Shown: positions 1 through 6,365, numbered from the stretch's first letter. The stretch: DNA of 8,842 nucleotides from Prolixibacteraceae bacterium (GCA_016930735.1 JAFGGF010000275.1:1-8842); one strand, 5' to 3'. Notes: generated from the letters alone by a model not told the origin. Program-made: numbers and translations.

Positions 1-649
1 CGACATAAACATGGTTGAAAATCCTGTTTTAAAATCCTCGTTAACACTTCAGGGACCTGTAAATGGAATTTCACTAAATAATTCAGTTTTGTATGTTTCC
101 ACTTTGAATGGATTTTTTTCAGTTATCGATGTTTCCGATATAGTTTCCATGAAAATTATTTCAACCCTGGATTGCAAAGGACAGGGAAATGACCTCACTT
201 TCTTTCAGGATTATATTTACTATGCAAATTCAAATAAAGGGCTACAGATTATTGATGTAAAAGAACCTGAAAACCCTGAAATAGTCAGAACTGTAAACAA
301 CACTTCCGGTGCATGGGATATTGCAATTCATGATAATTATTTGTTTTTATCAAAACATAAGTACGGATTCAACATTTTATCCTTAGAGAATCCATCATCT
401 CCCGAAATCATTGCCAGTGCAAACAGCCCGGGTGAAGATTATGGAATTACTGTAAACTCTGAGTATTTGTTTGTTGCTGATTTACAATGTGGTATTGAAG
501 TCTGGGACTATTCTGATATTTCCAACCCTTTACTTATCGAAACAATCGGTGAATATGAACCACACGATATAGCCACCCAGGAAAATTTTATTTTTTTAGC
601 AGACCAACAAAGGCATTTTGTAATTCTGAAATATCAAAATATAAACTAA
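1..649 (+). CDS. LVIVD-repeat beta-propeller protein, 3' part (5' end outside window)
   Basis: Partial gene. The frame is open to the left edge and its first codons read D-I-N-M-V-E-N-P-V-L, which is the tail of one more repeat, so the ATG at position 11 is probably internal. The protein is built of repeats of about 42 residues, each with a hydrophobic strand pair and then a D-x-S-x-P-x-x-P-like turn: IDVSD, IDVKEPENP, LSLENPSSP and WDYSDISNP. This is the pattern of LVIVD (YVTN-like) repeats, which fold as propeller blades. Four to five blades are visible and the chain ends straight after a final strand, so this is the C-terminal half of a propeller. Such proteins are normally exported in Bacteroidota and are thought to act in binding or adhesion; no catalytic motif is visible. 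The serine hydrolase gene follows after 14 bp in the same direction, which suggests co-transcription. The family call is firm; the role is unknown. Confidence 0.85.
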   Translation, partial: DINMVENPVLKSSLTLQGPVNGISLNNSVLYVSTLNGFFSVIDVSDIVSMKIISTLDCKGQGNDLTFFQDYIYYANSNKGLQIIDVKEPENPEIVRTVNNTSGAWDIAIHDNYLFLSKHKYGFNILSLENPSSPEIIASANSPGEDYGITVNSEYLFVADLQCGIEVWDYSDISNPLLIETIGEYEPHDIATQENFIFLADQQRHFVILKYQNIN

Positions 650-663
650 TTAATTTTAAAATT

Positions 664-2097
664 ATGAAAAGCAATTTAATTTTTTTGATTTTAATCTTAG
701 TGATTCATGCAGGATGCCGGAATCAAAAAACAACTGATAATCCGCTTTCAGGATTCTGGAACCTGAAGTTTATTGAAAACATTGAAAATCAAAATTTTGT
801 AATTTGGTTTTATAGAGGACTAAATAAAACAGAATGCCAGTTTCATTCATATAGTAGTGGTATGAAATACGGCTCTATGGAAGGCTCCGATTTAAAAATA
901 AAAGGAGAAAAGATTTCTTTTATTGCAAACAGGGAAGCCGCAATCCGTTTTAAAGGGATTCTGGACACTACAGGAAATCGGATTTCAGGAAATTTAATTT
1001 ACAGTGATGGTTCAAAAAGGCAGGTTCAGTTGAATAAAATTCCAAAAGGCCAGTTATTAGAAGAGTATCCTGGGCTTGCTGAATTAGAGAAAAAAGATAC
1101 ATTTTCAGCTCCGGTTTTTAGAAACGATGGATGGACTATCGGCACATTAAAAGAAAGTGGGATTGATTCCGTTTCACTTCGGAAGATGGTAAACCTGATC
1201 AATGAAAATCATTATGGAAAAATTAATTCTGTTTTAATTGCGAAAAACGGGAAATTAATTTTTGAAAAATATTTCGACGGATTCTGGACTGACGATTTAC
1301 ACAGTTTGCAATCGTGTACTAAGAGTATCGGGTCATTACTTATTGGTATTGCAATCGATAAAAACTATATTAATAGTGTAGATCAGAAAGTCATGGAGTT
1401 TTTCCCCGAATATGCCTCCGGGTGCGATCCTGGATGGAACAAAATCAAATTGGAACATTTACTAACCATGTCGATGGGATTAAAATGGGACCGAAATTAT
1501 CACGATGCTATCTATGATATTTCAGATGATGTCATTAAAAGTACGTTTGGGCAGGAAGTTTTATATTCACCCGGTGAAAAGTTTGAATACAGAAATCCTC
1601 AGACCGATTTAATTAGCGGCATAATTATCAATACAACAAAAAATTCTGTACAGGACTTTGCAAAAATAAATTTGTTTGATCCGCTTGGCATAAAAAAATT
1701 TTACTGGCCCAATTTTAAAAACAATGACTACTGCCTCATGTCCGGTTCTCTGGCATTACAATCCAGGGATATGTTAAAAATTGGTCAACTCATCATAAAT
1801 GAAGGAAAATGGGGAAATTCACAAATAATTTCGAAAAATTATATAAATGAGTCGGTTACCTTTAAAATTAAGACAGATCAGGGATTTGATTATGGTTACT
1901 TGTGGTGGTTGGGTGAATCTGAATTTCAAAAAGAACTAAAAGCCATTTTTGCAATGGGAATTTCTGGACAGTTAATTGTAATAATACCGGAAACAGAAAT
2001 GGTTATTGTAACCACATCCGATAATACAGGAAATACTCCCGAACTTCTGTTAAAAATGATAGATGAATATATTATAAAAAATACAGTTTTTCTGTAA
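664..2097 (+). CDS. Serine hydrolase lipoprotein, beta-lactamase (class C / PBP4*) fold
   Basis: A 477-aa exported serine hydrolase of the beta-lactamase-related family (esterases, D-amino-acid peptidases, class C enzymes). The N-terminus has a short hydrophobic segment ending H-A-G-C, so Cys18 is the likely lipidation site; no acidic cluster follows it, which favours a periplasm-facing lipoprotein (inference). Residues about 25-130 form a beta-rich domain beginning G-F-W, possibly lipocalin-like. The catalytic domain covers about 165-470. S217-C-T-K220 is the SxxK nucleophile motif, Y309-R-N311 is the YxN motif, and the third strand motif reads G432-I-S-G435-Q, where relatives carry H-x-G or K-T-G. 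The substrate cannot be predicted. The start is supported by the signal peptide. It lies 14 bp after the LVIVD gene and 53 bp before the barrel gene, so an operon is likely. Confidence 0.88.
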   Translation: MKSNLIFLILILVIHAGCRNQKTTDNPLSGFWNLKFIENIENQNFVIWFYRGLNKTECQFHSYSSGMKYGSMEGSDLKIKGEKISFIANREAAIRFKGILDTTGNRISGNLIYSDGSKRQVQLNKIPKGQLLEEYPGLAELEKKDTFSAPVFRNDGWTIGTLKESGIDSVSLRKMVNLINENHYGKINSVLIAKNGKLIFEKYFDGFWTDDLHSLQSCTKSIGSLLIGIAIDKNYINSVDQKVMEFFPEYASGCDPGWNKIKLEHLLTMSMGLKWDRNYHDAIYDISDDVIKSTFGQEVLYSPGEKFEYRNPQTDLISGIIINTTKNSVQDFAKINLFDPLGIKKFYWPNFKNNDYCLMSGSLALQSRDMLKIGQLIINEGKWGNSQIISKNYINESVTFKIKTDQGFDYGYLWWLGESEFQKELKAIFAMGISGQLIVIIPETEMVIVTTSDNTGNTPELLLKMIDEYIIKNTVFL

Positions 2098-2150
2098 CGA
2101 ATCTTAATTATTCAGGTCTTTAATAATTACACAATTAAACCTAATATTCA

Positions 2151-4388
2151 ATGAAAACAATTACCTGCTCAGTTCTGCTTTGTATTTTGTATATTCAGGC
2201 GTTCTCAACAAATATTATCCTCTCCTCAAAGGATTCAACAATTAATAAATTTTATCAGATTCCGAAAACAACCGAAAAAATTAAAACCGATGGTTTACTT
2301 AAAGAATCCTTTTGGAAACAGGCACTGAAAATAGAATTACCTTACGAAGTTCAACCGGGTGACAATATTCCATCACCTGTAAAAACCGAAGTATTTCTTA
2401 TTAATACCGAAAATCATTTATACATTGGATTTAAAGCATACGATCCGGAACCGGAAAAAATCAGGGCACATTTTGAAGACCGTGACAACGCATTTCAGGA
2501 TGACTGGGTGGGAGTGATACTTGACACCTATAATGACGAAAGAAGGTCGTTTGATTTTATCTGCAATCCATACGGAATTCAAAACGATGCCATTGAATCA
2601 ACCAATAATTTTGATGAATCATGGGATGCAATCTGGGATTCAAACGGGCAGATCACTGATGAAGGCTATGAAGTTGAAATGTCGATTCCGTTTCAGTCAC
2701 TCAGGTTCCAGCGTTCAGGAGAAGCTCAGACCTGGGGATTTGACGCGGTACGAAGCTATCCAAGAAACGTAAGGCACCACATTGGTACTTTCCCGCGAGA
2801 CCGAAATAACAATTGTTATTTATGTCAGTCGTTAAAACTCGAAGGTTTAAAAGGCGCTAAACCGGGTAAAAATATTGAACTGACCCCTACCCTTTCTCTT
2901 GTTACAAAACAAATTCGTGAAAACGGTACAACTGGAGATTTTAACTGGGATTACAAAAAACTGGAACCGGGCTTTACAGGGAAATGGGGAATCACCAACA
3001 ATATTGTTCTTGGAACCACCTTGAATCCTGATTTTTCGCAGGTTGAAGCCGATGCTGCATTAAATGATGTAAATGAGCCTTTTGCCCTTTTCTTCCCTGA
3101 AAAAAGGCCGTTTTTTACTGAGGGATCTGACTTTTTCGACACTCAACTGAATGCCATTTACACCCGCTCGATGCGCGAACCCGAATGGGGTGTTAAAATT
3201 ACAGGTAAAGAAAAATCTCACACGATTGGTGCTTATGTGGTAAAGGATCAGATCACCAACCTCATTTTCCCGGGAAGTGAAGGATCAGACAGCTATACGC
3301 TTGAGCAAAAATCGATTAACAGCGTAGTCAGGTATAAAAAGGACTTTGGGAACAAATACACCCTTGGGTTGCTTTACACAGGCCGCGAGGGTGATGATTA
3401 TTTCAACCGTGTTTACGGAATTGACGGGAATCTGAGGTTTACCGACAAAGACAGGGTAAGCCTGATGATTGCCGGATCTTCTACGCAATACCCCGAAAAA
3501 ATTGTGAGTGATTTTAATCAGCCGGATGATAAATTTTCAGATGCAGCCATCGATTTTGCATATTCACATAATTCCAAACACTTCGATTACTTTTTATCAT
3601 ATGAAAATTATGGCAAAGATTACCGTTCCGACCAGGGTTTTGTCCCGATGGTGGGGTACAAAGAATATGTTGGAGGTGCCGATTATATGTGGATTTCGGA
3701 TAAAACAGACAACTGGTGGAGCAATTTTATTTTAGGCGGAAATTATACCTACATGCAAAACCAGCAAAATGAACTGCTTCGAAGGGGTTTCGAAACCGAA
3801 TTTGTTTACATTGGTGTATTGCAATCGGAGGCTGCCCTAACCTATGTATATGAACGTGAATTATATAACGGAGAATACTTTAACCAAAAAGGATGGCATT
3901 TCTATTACGGGCTGAATCCAAACGGCAACATCCGCTGTGGTTTAAACCTGCACCTCAGCGACCGGATCGATTATTCAAATACCCGGCTTGGAGACCAATT
4001 CGGATTTACTCCCTTTACCACAATAAAATTCGGAAAACGTTTTTCGGTTTATTACGGGCATACCTACGATCAGTTAAATATTGAAAAAGAAAACCTTTAC
4101 AAGGTTAATATTTCAAATGCAACCTTAAAATACCAGTTTACAAAAAAACTGTTTCTGCGAACCATCCTACAGTACAGAGATTACAAATACAATGTATTGC
4201 TTTATGAAGATCCGCCGGAACCACATGTAAAAAGCCTGATGTCGCAGGTAGTACTGTCGTATAAACTGAACCCGCAAACCGTGTTCTTTTTGGGCTATTC
4301 CGACAATTATTCAAATAGTAATGCTACAAAACTCATTCAGACCGACCGATCATTTTTTATGAAAATAGGGTATGCGTTTGTGTTGTAA
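2151..4388 (+). CDS. DUF5916 outer-membrane protein with N-terminal CBM9-like domain
   Basis: A 745-aa protein of the widespread Bacteroidota family commonly annotated as carbohydrate-binding family 9 domain-containing protein (DUF5916). A signal peptide spans about residues 1-19. Residues about 36-215 form the CBM9-like beta-sandwich: IKTDG with W55, the strand DDWVGVILDTYND (117-129), F-x-x-NPYGIQND (136-146) and EVEMSIPFQSLRF (174-186). The signature of the second part is clear: NPDFSQVEADA (292-302) followed by FFPEKRPFFTEG (314-325). The rest, to the C-terminus, alternates aromatic and polar residues in strand-like blocks with Y-rich hairpins and ends I-G-Y-A-F-V-L, consistent with an outer-membrane beta-barrel. 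The length is normal for the family. No enzymatic or transport activity is established that I can state, and the CBM9-like fold does not prove sugar binding. The preceding 53 bp hold only a weak AT inverted repeat (2105-2112/2122-2129), so read-through from the hydrolase gene is plausible. Confidence 0.9.
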   Translation: MKTITCSVLLCILYIQAFSTNIILSSKDSTINKFYQIPKTTEKIKTDGLLKESFWKQALKIELPYEVQPGDNIPSPVKTEVFLINTENHLYIGFKAYDPEPEKIRAHFEDRDNAFQDDWVGVILDTYNDERRSFDFICNPYGIQNDAIESTNNFDESWDAIWDSNGQITDEGYEVEMSIPFQSLRFQRSGEAQTWGFDAVRSYPRNVRHHIGTFPRDRNNNCYLCQSLKLEGLKGAKPGKNIELTPTLSLVTKQIRENGTTGDFNWDYKKLEPGFTGKWGITNNIVLGTTLNPDFSQVEADAALNDVNEPFALFFPEKRPFFTEGSDFFDTQLNAIYTRSMREPEWGVKITGKEKSHTIGAYVVKDQITNLIFPGSEGSDSYTLEQKSINSVVRYKKDFGNKYTLGLLYTGREGDDYFNRVYGIDGNLRFTDKDRVSLMIAGSSTQYPEKIVSDFNQPDDKFSDAAIDFAYSHNSKHFDYFLSYENYGKDYRSDQGFVPMVGYKEYVGGADYMWISDKTDNWWSNFILGGNYTYMQNQQNELLRRGFETEFVYIGVLQSEAALTYVYERELYNGEYFNQKGWHFYYGLNPNGNIRCGLNLHLSDRIDYSNTRLGDQFGFTPFTTIKFGKRFSVYYGHTYDQLNIEKENLYKVNISNATLKYQFTKKLFLRTILQYRDYKYNVLLYEDPPEPHVKSLMSQVVLSYKLNPQTVFFLGYSDNYSNSNATKLIQTDRSFFMKIGYAFVL

Positions 4389-4404
4389 GATAAAATATTG
4401 GAAA

Positions 4405-4953
4405 TTATTTCAACCTTGTAAAATGCTCTTCTATGGTTCCATTTTCAAGCATTTCATTAATTTCTCCAAGTGTAAATTCTTTTAGAGGGCAGTTAAGGCA
4501 TCCTGTATAATAAAATTCTGTAAATGGATCCTTATCTTTAATTCTATGCAGAAGCAAATCATCGGGCCAACCTCCTATATTCTTAGTTGTATATTCAACA
4601 TATTCCTGAATAGTTATATTTGTAAATACACCATCAAAATATGTTTCTTTATCGACAATATATCCACTTTTTAAGCGCCACCGGAAATTAGGAGTTATAT
4701 TTCCATTGCTGTCAACCTTAATTCTTGAATCATCTAAGGTATAACCCGGAATTGCATTGGGTTGCCCATCGTCGGTTAGTTTAATCGACACATAGTTAAA
4801 ATAATTGTGTGAAGTTTTGTAAATAGAAAATCCTGGACGATTATCAACAACAATACTTTCATCAGCTATTTCAAAGGATTCTTTTTCGCATCCTGCCCCT
4901 ATAAATAAAAGAAGCAAAACACAAATACTTGGTTTTAAAATTTTATAATTCAT
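4405..4953 (-). CDS. Lipoprotein of unknown function with a CxxC motif
   Basis: I do not recognise the family. The 182-aa product starts with a basic N-terminus (K4, K7), a hydrophobic stretch V12-I18 and G-A-G-C, so Cys22 is the probable lipid anchor. The mature start C-E-K-E-S-F-E is charged and could act as a Bacteroidota surface-export signal (inference). The mature part is rich in Tyr, Asn and Thr with alternating polar/hydrophobic strands, and has a near-C-terminal T-G-C152-L-N-C155-P motif that could be a disulfide or a metal site. The C-terminus (about 160-182) looks helical and charged. The gene is visibly AT-richer than the flanking barrel and cutC genes, as is common for rapidly changing accessory lipoproteins. 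It converges on the barrel gene with 16 bp between stop codons and no clear terminator there. Its upstream region is the 493-bp gene-free stretch. Confidence 0.75.
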   Translation of the reverse strand: MNYKILKPSICVLLLLFIGAGCEKESFEIADESIVVDNRPGFSIYKTSHNYFNYVSIKLTDDGQPNAIPGYTLDDSRIKVDSNGNITPNFRWRLKSGYIVDKETYFDGVFTNITIQEYVEYTTKNIGGWPDDLLLHRIKDKDPFTEFYYTGCLNCPLKEFTLGEINEMLENGTIEEHFTRLK

Positions 4954-5227
4954 GATATTTGATATTATTTTATCAGAAAGTAAAAATATTTACACGTATT
5001 ATAATTTAAAAATCATCGGGAAGAGGAAGGTTCATTATAATAAGTTTCAACTATCTGATAGTCTAAAACTTTTTGCGTTTGGTTTTTAATGTATTTTAGG
5101 ATTTTTTCATACGCAGGTGTTTTTAAGGTTACAAAACGGGTTTAACAAAGTTTTAATTGAACATTAGATTGTTAAAATTACAAAATGGTTGCGTAAAAAG
5201 CAAATAAACCAGGAATGTAAAGTTTTT

Positions 5228-5267
5228 AGTGAGGGCATCACTTCGAGTGATACCCTCACTTTCTTTT
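5228..5267 (+). terminator. Strong intrinsic terminator, plus strand
   Basis: Arm AGTGAGGG (5228-5235) pairs perfectly with CCCTCACT (5253-5260). After one C-A mismatch the inner arm ATCACT (5237-5242) pairs with AGTGAT (5246-5251) around a TCG loop. This gives 14 paired positions, followed at once by TTCTTTT (5261-5267). The opposite strand has AAAAAC after the hairpin, not a T-run, so it should work only for plus-strand transcripts. No plus-strand gene lies before it: the nearest upstream plus gene ends at 4388 and a minus-strand gene intervenes. Confidence 0.8.
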
Positions 5268-5344
5268 GCGCAGCTATACAAAAGGTTGATAACTGCTTAG
5301 TATATGCCACCTGTTTTACCATAGTAGGAATTCCTCTGTATAAA

Positions 5345-5373
5345 CTTTTCCAAAGTTCAGAACTATGGAAAAG
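5345..5373. repeat. 29-bp near-perfect dyad upstream of cutC
   Basis: The sequence is symmetric about A5359: CTTTTCCA (5345-5352), one base, AGTTC (5354-5358), centre, GAACT (5360-5364), one base, TGGAAAAG (5366-5373). Thirteen of fourteen position pairs are complementary; only the A5353/A5365 pair fails. It ends 73 bp before the cutC start. It could be the operator of a dimeric regulator or an RNA hairpin. ATTTTT follows two bases after the right arm (5376-5381), so a weak plus-strand terminator is the main alternative. Confidence 0.65.
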
Positions 5374-5446
5374 GCATTTTTACCAACTAGTAAATAGATG
5401 AATTCTGAAGTATTCTTAATACCTTTCGGCAGACAATATTTTTAAA

Positions 5447-6067
5447 ATGATAAAAGAAGCCTGTGTCGAAACCTTTGAAGAAGCCTGGAAAGCAGAACAA
5501 TTGGGTGCCAACCGGATTGAACTTTGTTCCAACCTTCATCTGGACGGGCTTACACCTTCTTTTGAATTGATACAAAAAGCCTGTTCTGGTTTAAATATCC
5601 CGGTTATGGTGATGATCCGCCCGCGAGCTGGCAGTTTTGTTTATTCGGAAGAAGAAATCAATCAAATGAAGAATGAAATCGACCGGGCAAAAAAAGCAGG
5701 TGCTGCCGGGGTGGTTTTTGGTTTGTTAACCCAGGAAAACAAAATTGATATTTTCAATACAAAACTTCTGGTAGAATACGCACTGCCATTACAGGTAACT
5801 TTCCACAAAGCCATTGACGAACTGGTTGACCCGGTTGAAGGAGTAAAAGATCTTTTAAATATTAAGGGCATTACCCGCATCCTGACTTCCGGAGGAAAAA
5901 CTTCGGCAAAGGAGGGTGTTGATACTATCAAAAAAATGATAAAAACTTCAGCCGGGCAAATTATTATTTTAGTAGCCGGAAAAGTGACAAAAAATAATAT
6001 TGAAGAAAATAAAATACTAACAGGTGCCAACGAGTTCCACGGAAGAAAAATAGTTGGTGAATTATAA
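5447..6067 (+). CDS. cutC: CutC family TIM-barrel protein
   Basis: A 206-aa cytoplasmic protein of the CutC family, usually annotated as copper homeostasis protein. Family blocks appear in order: E-A-C-V-E-T (4-9), GANRIELCS (20-28), DGLTPS (33-38; usually GGLTPS), VMIRPR (55-60), FVYSEEEI (64-71), GVVFGLL (88-94), FHKAID (119-124) and ILTSGGK (135-141). These beta-strand ends form the barrel mouth. Two oddities: the usual glycine-rich A-G-G-G near the last strands reads A167-G-K169, and the chain ends about seven residues after EFHG (186-189), shorter than E. coli CutC (248 aa). There is no signal peptide. In E. coli the copper phenotype of cutC was traced to the MicL small RNA in its 3' region, so the protein's biochemical role is unsettled. 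The gene stands alone, with the dyad and terminator upstream and the fucosidase gene 298 bp downstream. Confidence 0.92.
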   Translation: MIKEACVETFEEAWKAEQLGANRIELCSNLHLDGLTPSFELIQKACSGLNIPVMVMIRPRAGSFVYSEEEINQMKNEIDRAKKAGAAGVVFGLLTQENKIDIFNTKLLVEYALPLQVTFHKAIDELVDPVEGVKDLLNIKGITRILTSGGKTSAKEGVDTIKKMIKTSAGQIIILVAGKVTKNNIEENKILTGANEFHGRKIVGEL

Positions 6068-6160
6068 AAAATACTGATTTACACAAAAAATGTTCACCTA
6101 CGAATTTGTATTACAATGAATGTAATAATGTGTGATACATTCCTGACCCACCCTGACAAA

Positions 6161-6168
6161 TAATTTTG
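6161..6168 (+). promoter_or_regulatory. Candidate -7 promoter element (TAnnTTTG) upstream of the fucosidase gene
   Basis: TAATTTTG matches the Bacteroidota -7 consensus TAnnTTTG in full. No good TTG/TTTG -33 element is seen about 19-21 bp upstream; TTCCTG is the nearest. If used, transcription would start near 6175 and give a leader of about 190 nt before the fucosidase ATG, carrying the GC-rich hairpin/G4 repeat and two small inverted repeats. Eight-base matches arise by chance in AT-rich DNA, so this is a candidate only. Confidence 0.4.
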
Positions 6169-6185
6169 CCGAAAGGCACATTTGA

Positions 6186-6225
6186 GCTTCCCTCTCTTCC
6201 CGAAGGGAGGGACTGAGGGAGGGTC
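6186..6225. repeat. GC-rich intergenic repeat: hairpin overlapping a G-quadruplex motif
   Basis: A GC-rich block in an AT-rich gap. CCCTCTCTTC (6190-6199) pairs with GAAGGGAGGG (6202-6211), with one T-G wobble, and T6189-A6212 extends the stem. On the plus strand GGG occurs at 6205, 6209, 6217 and 6221, separated by 1, 5 and 1 bases, which fits the canonical G3N1-7 quadruplex pattern. Hairpin and quadruplex share the 6205-6211 G-tracts, so they exclude each other. The minus strand reads CCCTCCCTCAGTCCCTCCC, a style of intergenic repeat I recall from other Bacteroidota genomes (memory, not a search). No T-run follows, so it is not a normal terminator. Confidence 0.7.
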
Positions 6226-6297
6226 CAATGTACTTTAATGCATATAAATATTTTATAATATGAAATGAGCATGATAATAATTTCACACCAAGTAATA

Positions 6298-6312
6298 ATG
6301 ATTAATAATCAT
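6298..6312. repeat. Short inverted repeat upstream of the fucosidase gene
   Basis: ATGATT (6298-6303) and AATCAT (6307-6312) are perfect inverted copies around AAT. The site lies 53 bp before the fucosidase ATG, in its probable leader or promoter region. It could be a small operator, but AT-only six-base arms are also common by chance. Confidence 0.35.
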
Positions 6313-6320
6313 GCGAATTC

Positions 6321-6335
6321 TCCCGAGTATCGGGA
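6321..6335. repeat. Short GC-rich inverted repeat before the fucosidase start
   Basis: TCCCGA (6321-6326) and TCGGGA (6330-6335) pair perfectly around GTA. In RNA this is a 6-bp hairpin ending 30 nt before the fucosidase ATG. It has no T-run after it, so it is not a terminator for the preceding gene. A leader hairpin or an operator half-site pair are both possible. Confidence 0.45.
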
Positions 6336-6365
6336 TTACCTTAATCAATAAACAATTTTAAACAC

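Larger units (their letters stand above)
4954..5446. other. 493-bp gene-free region between divergent lipoprotein and cutC genes
   Basis: No convincing coding region. The longest open frame (5189-5401, plus) starts at TTG and runs through two strong inverted repeats, so I do not call it. Contents: an AT-rich 4954-5227 segment with no recognised gene, which must hold the promoter of the minus-strand lipoprotein; a strong plus-strand terminator at 5228-5267; a 10-bp palindrome (AGGAATTCCT, 5326-5335); and a 29-bp dyad at 5345-5373. A degenerate -7-like sequence, TACCTTTC (5420-5427), lies 19 bp before the cutC ATG, but no matching -33 TTG is seen. Confidence 0.6.

Noticed and set aside
2105..2129. 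Inverted repeat TAATTATT/AATAATTA between the hydrolase and barrel genes
   Set aside because: Eight AT-only pairs with a nine-base loop are weak and expected by chance in such DNA; there is no T-run, so I did not call a terminator.
2521..2772. 83-aa open frame inside the barrel gene
   Set aside because: Out-of-frame shadow of the CBM9-like domain, whose motifs are intact in the main frame.
5089..5145. 18-codon ATG frame in the gene-free region, as a leader peptide
   Set aside because: No promoter or gene is placed to use it, and short frames of this size are common in AT-rich DNA.
5189..5401. Possible 70-aa plus-strand gene starting at TTG
   Set aside because: It runs through the 5228-5260 terminator hairpin and the 5345-5373 dyad, has no ATG start or recognisable motif, and its composition looks like translated non-coding DNA.
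5662..6030. 122-aa open frame opposite cutC
   Set aside because: It lies entirely inside a well-supported conserved gene on the other strand and shows no family motif; it mirrors the codon use of cutC.
6110..6126. Inverted repeat ATTACA/TGTAAT just after cutC
   Set aside because: Short AT-rich stem without a T-run; too weak to call a terminator for cutC.
6098..6286. Possible 62-aa minus-strand gene
   Set aside because: Its P-S-L-S-P-S-L-R-E-E-R-E segment is the translation of the GC-rich hairpin repeat at 6186-6225; the rest is low-complexity AT-rich sequence.
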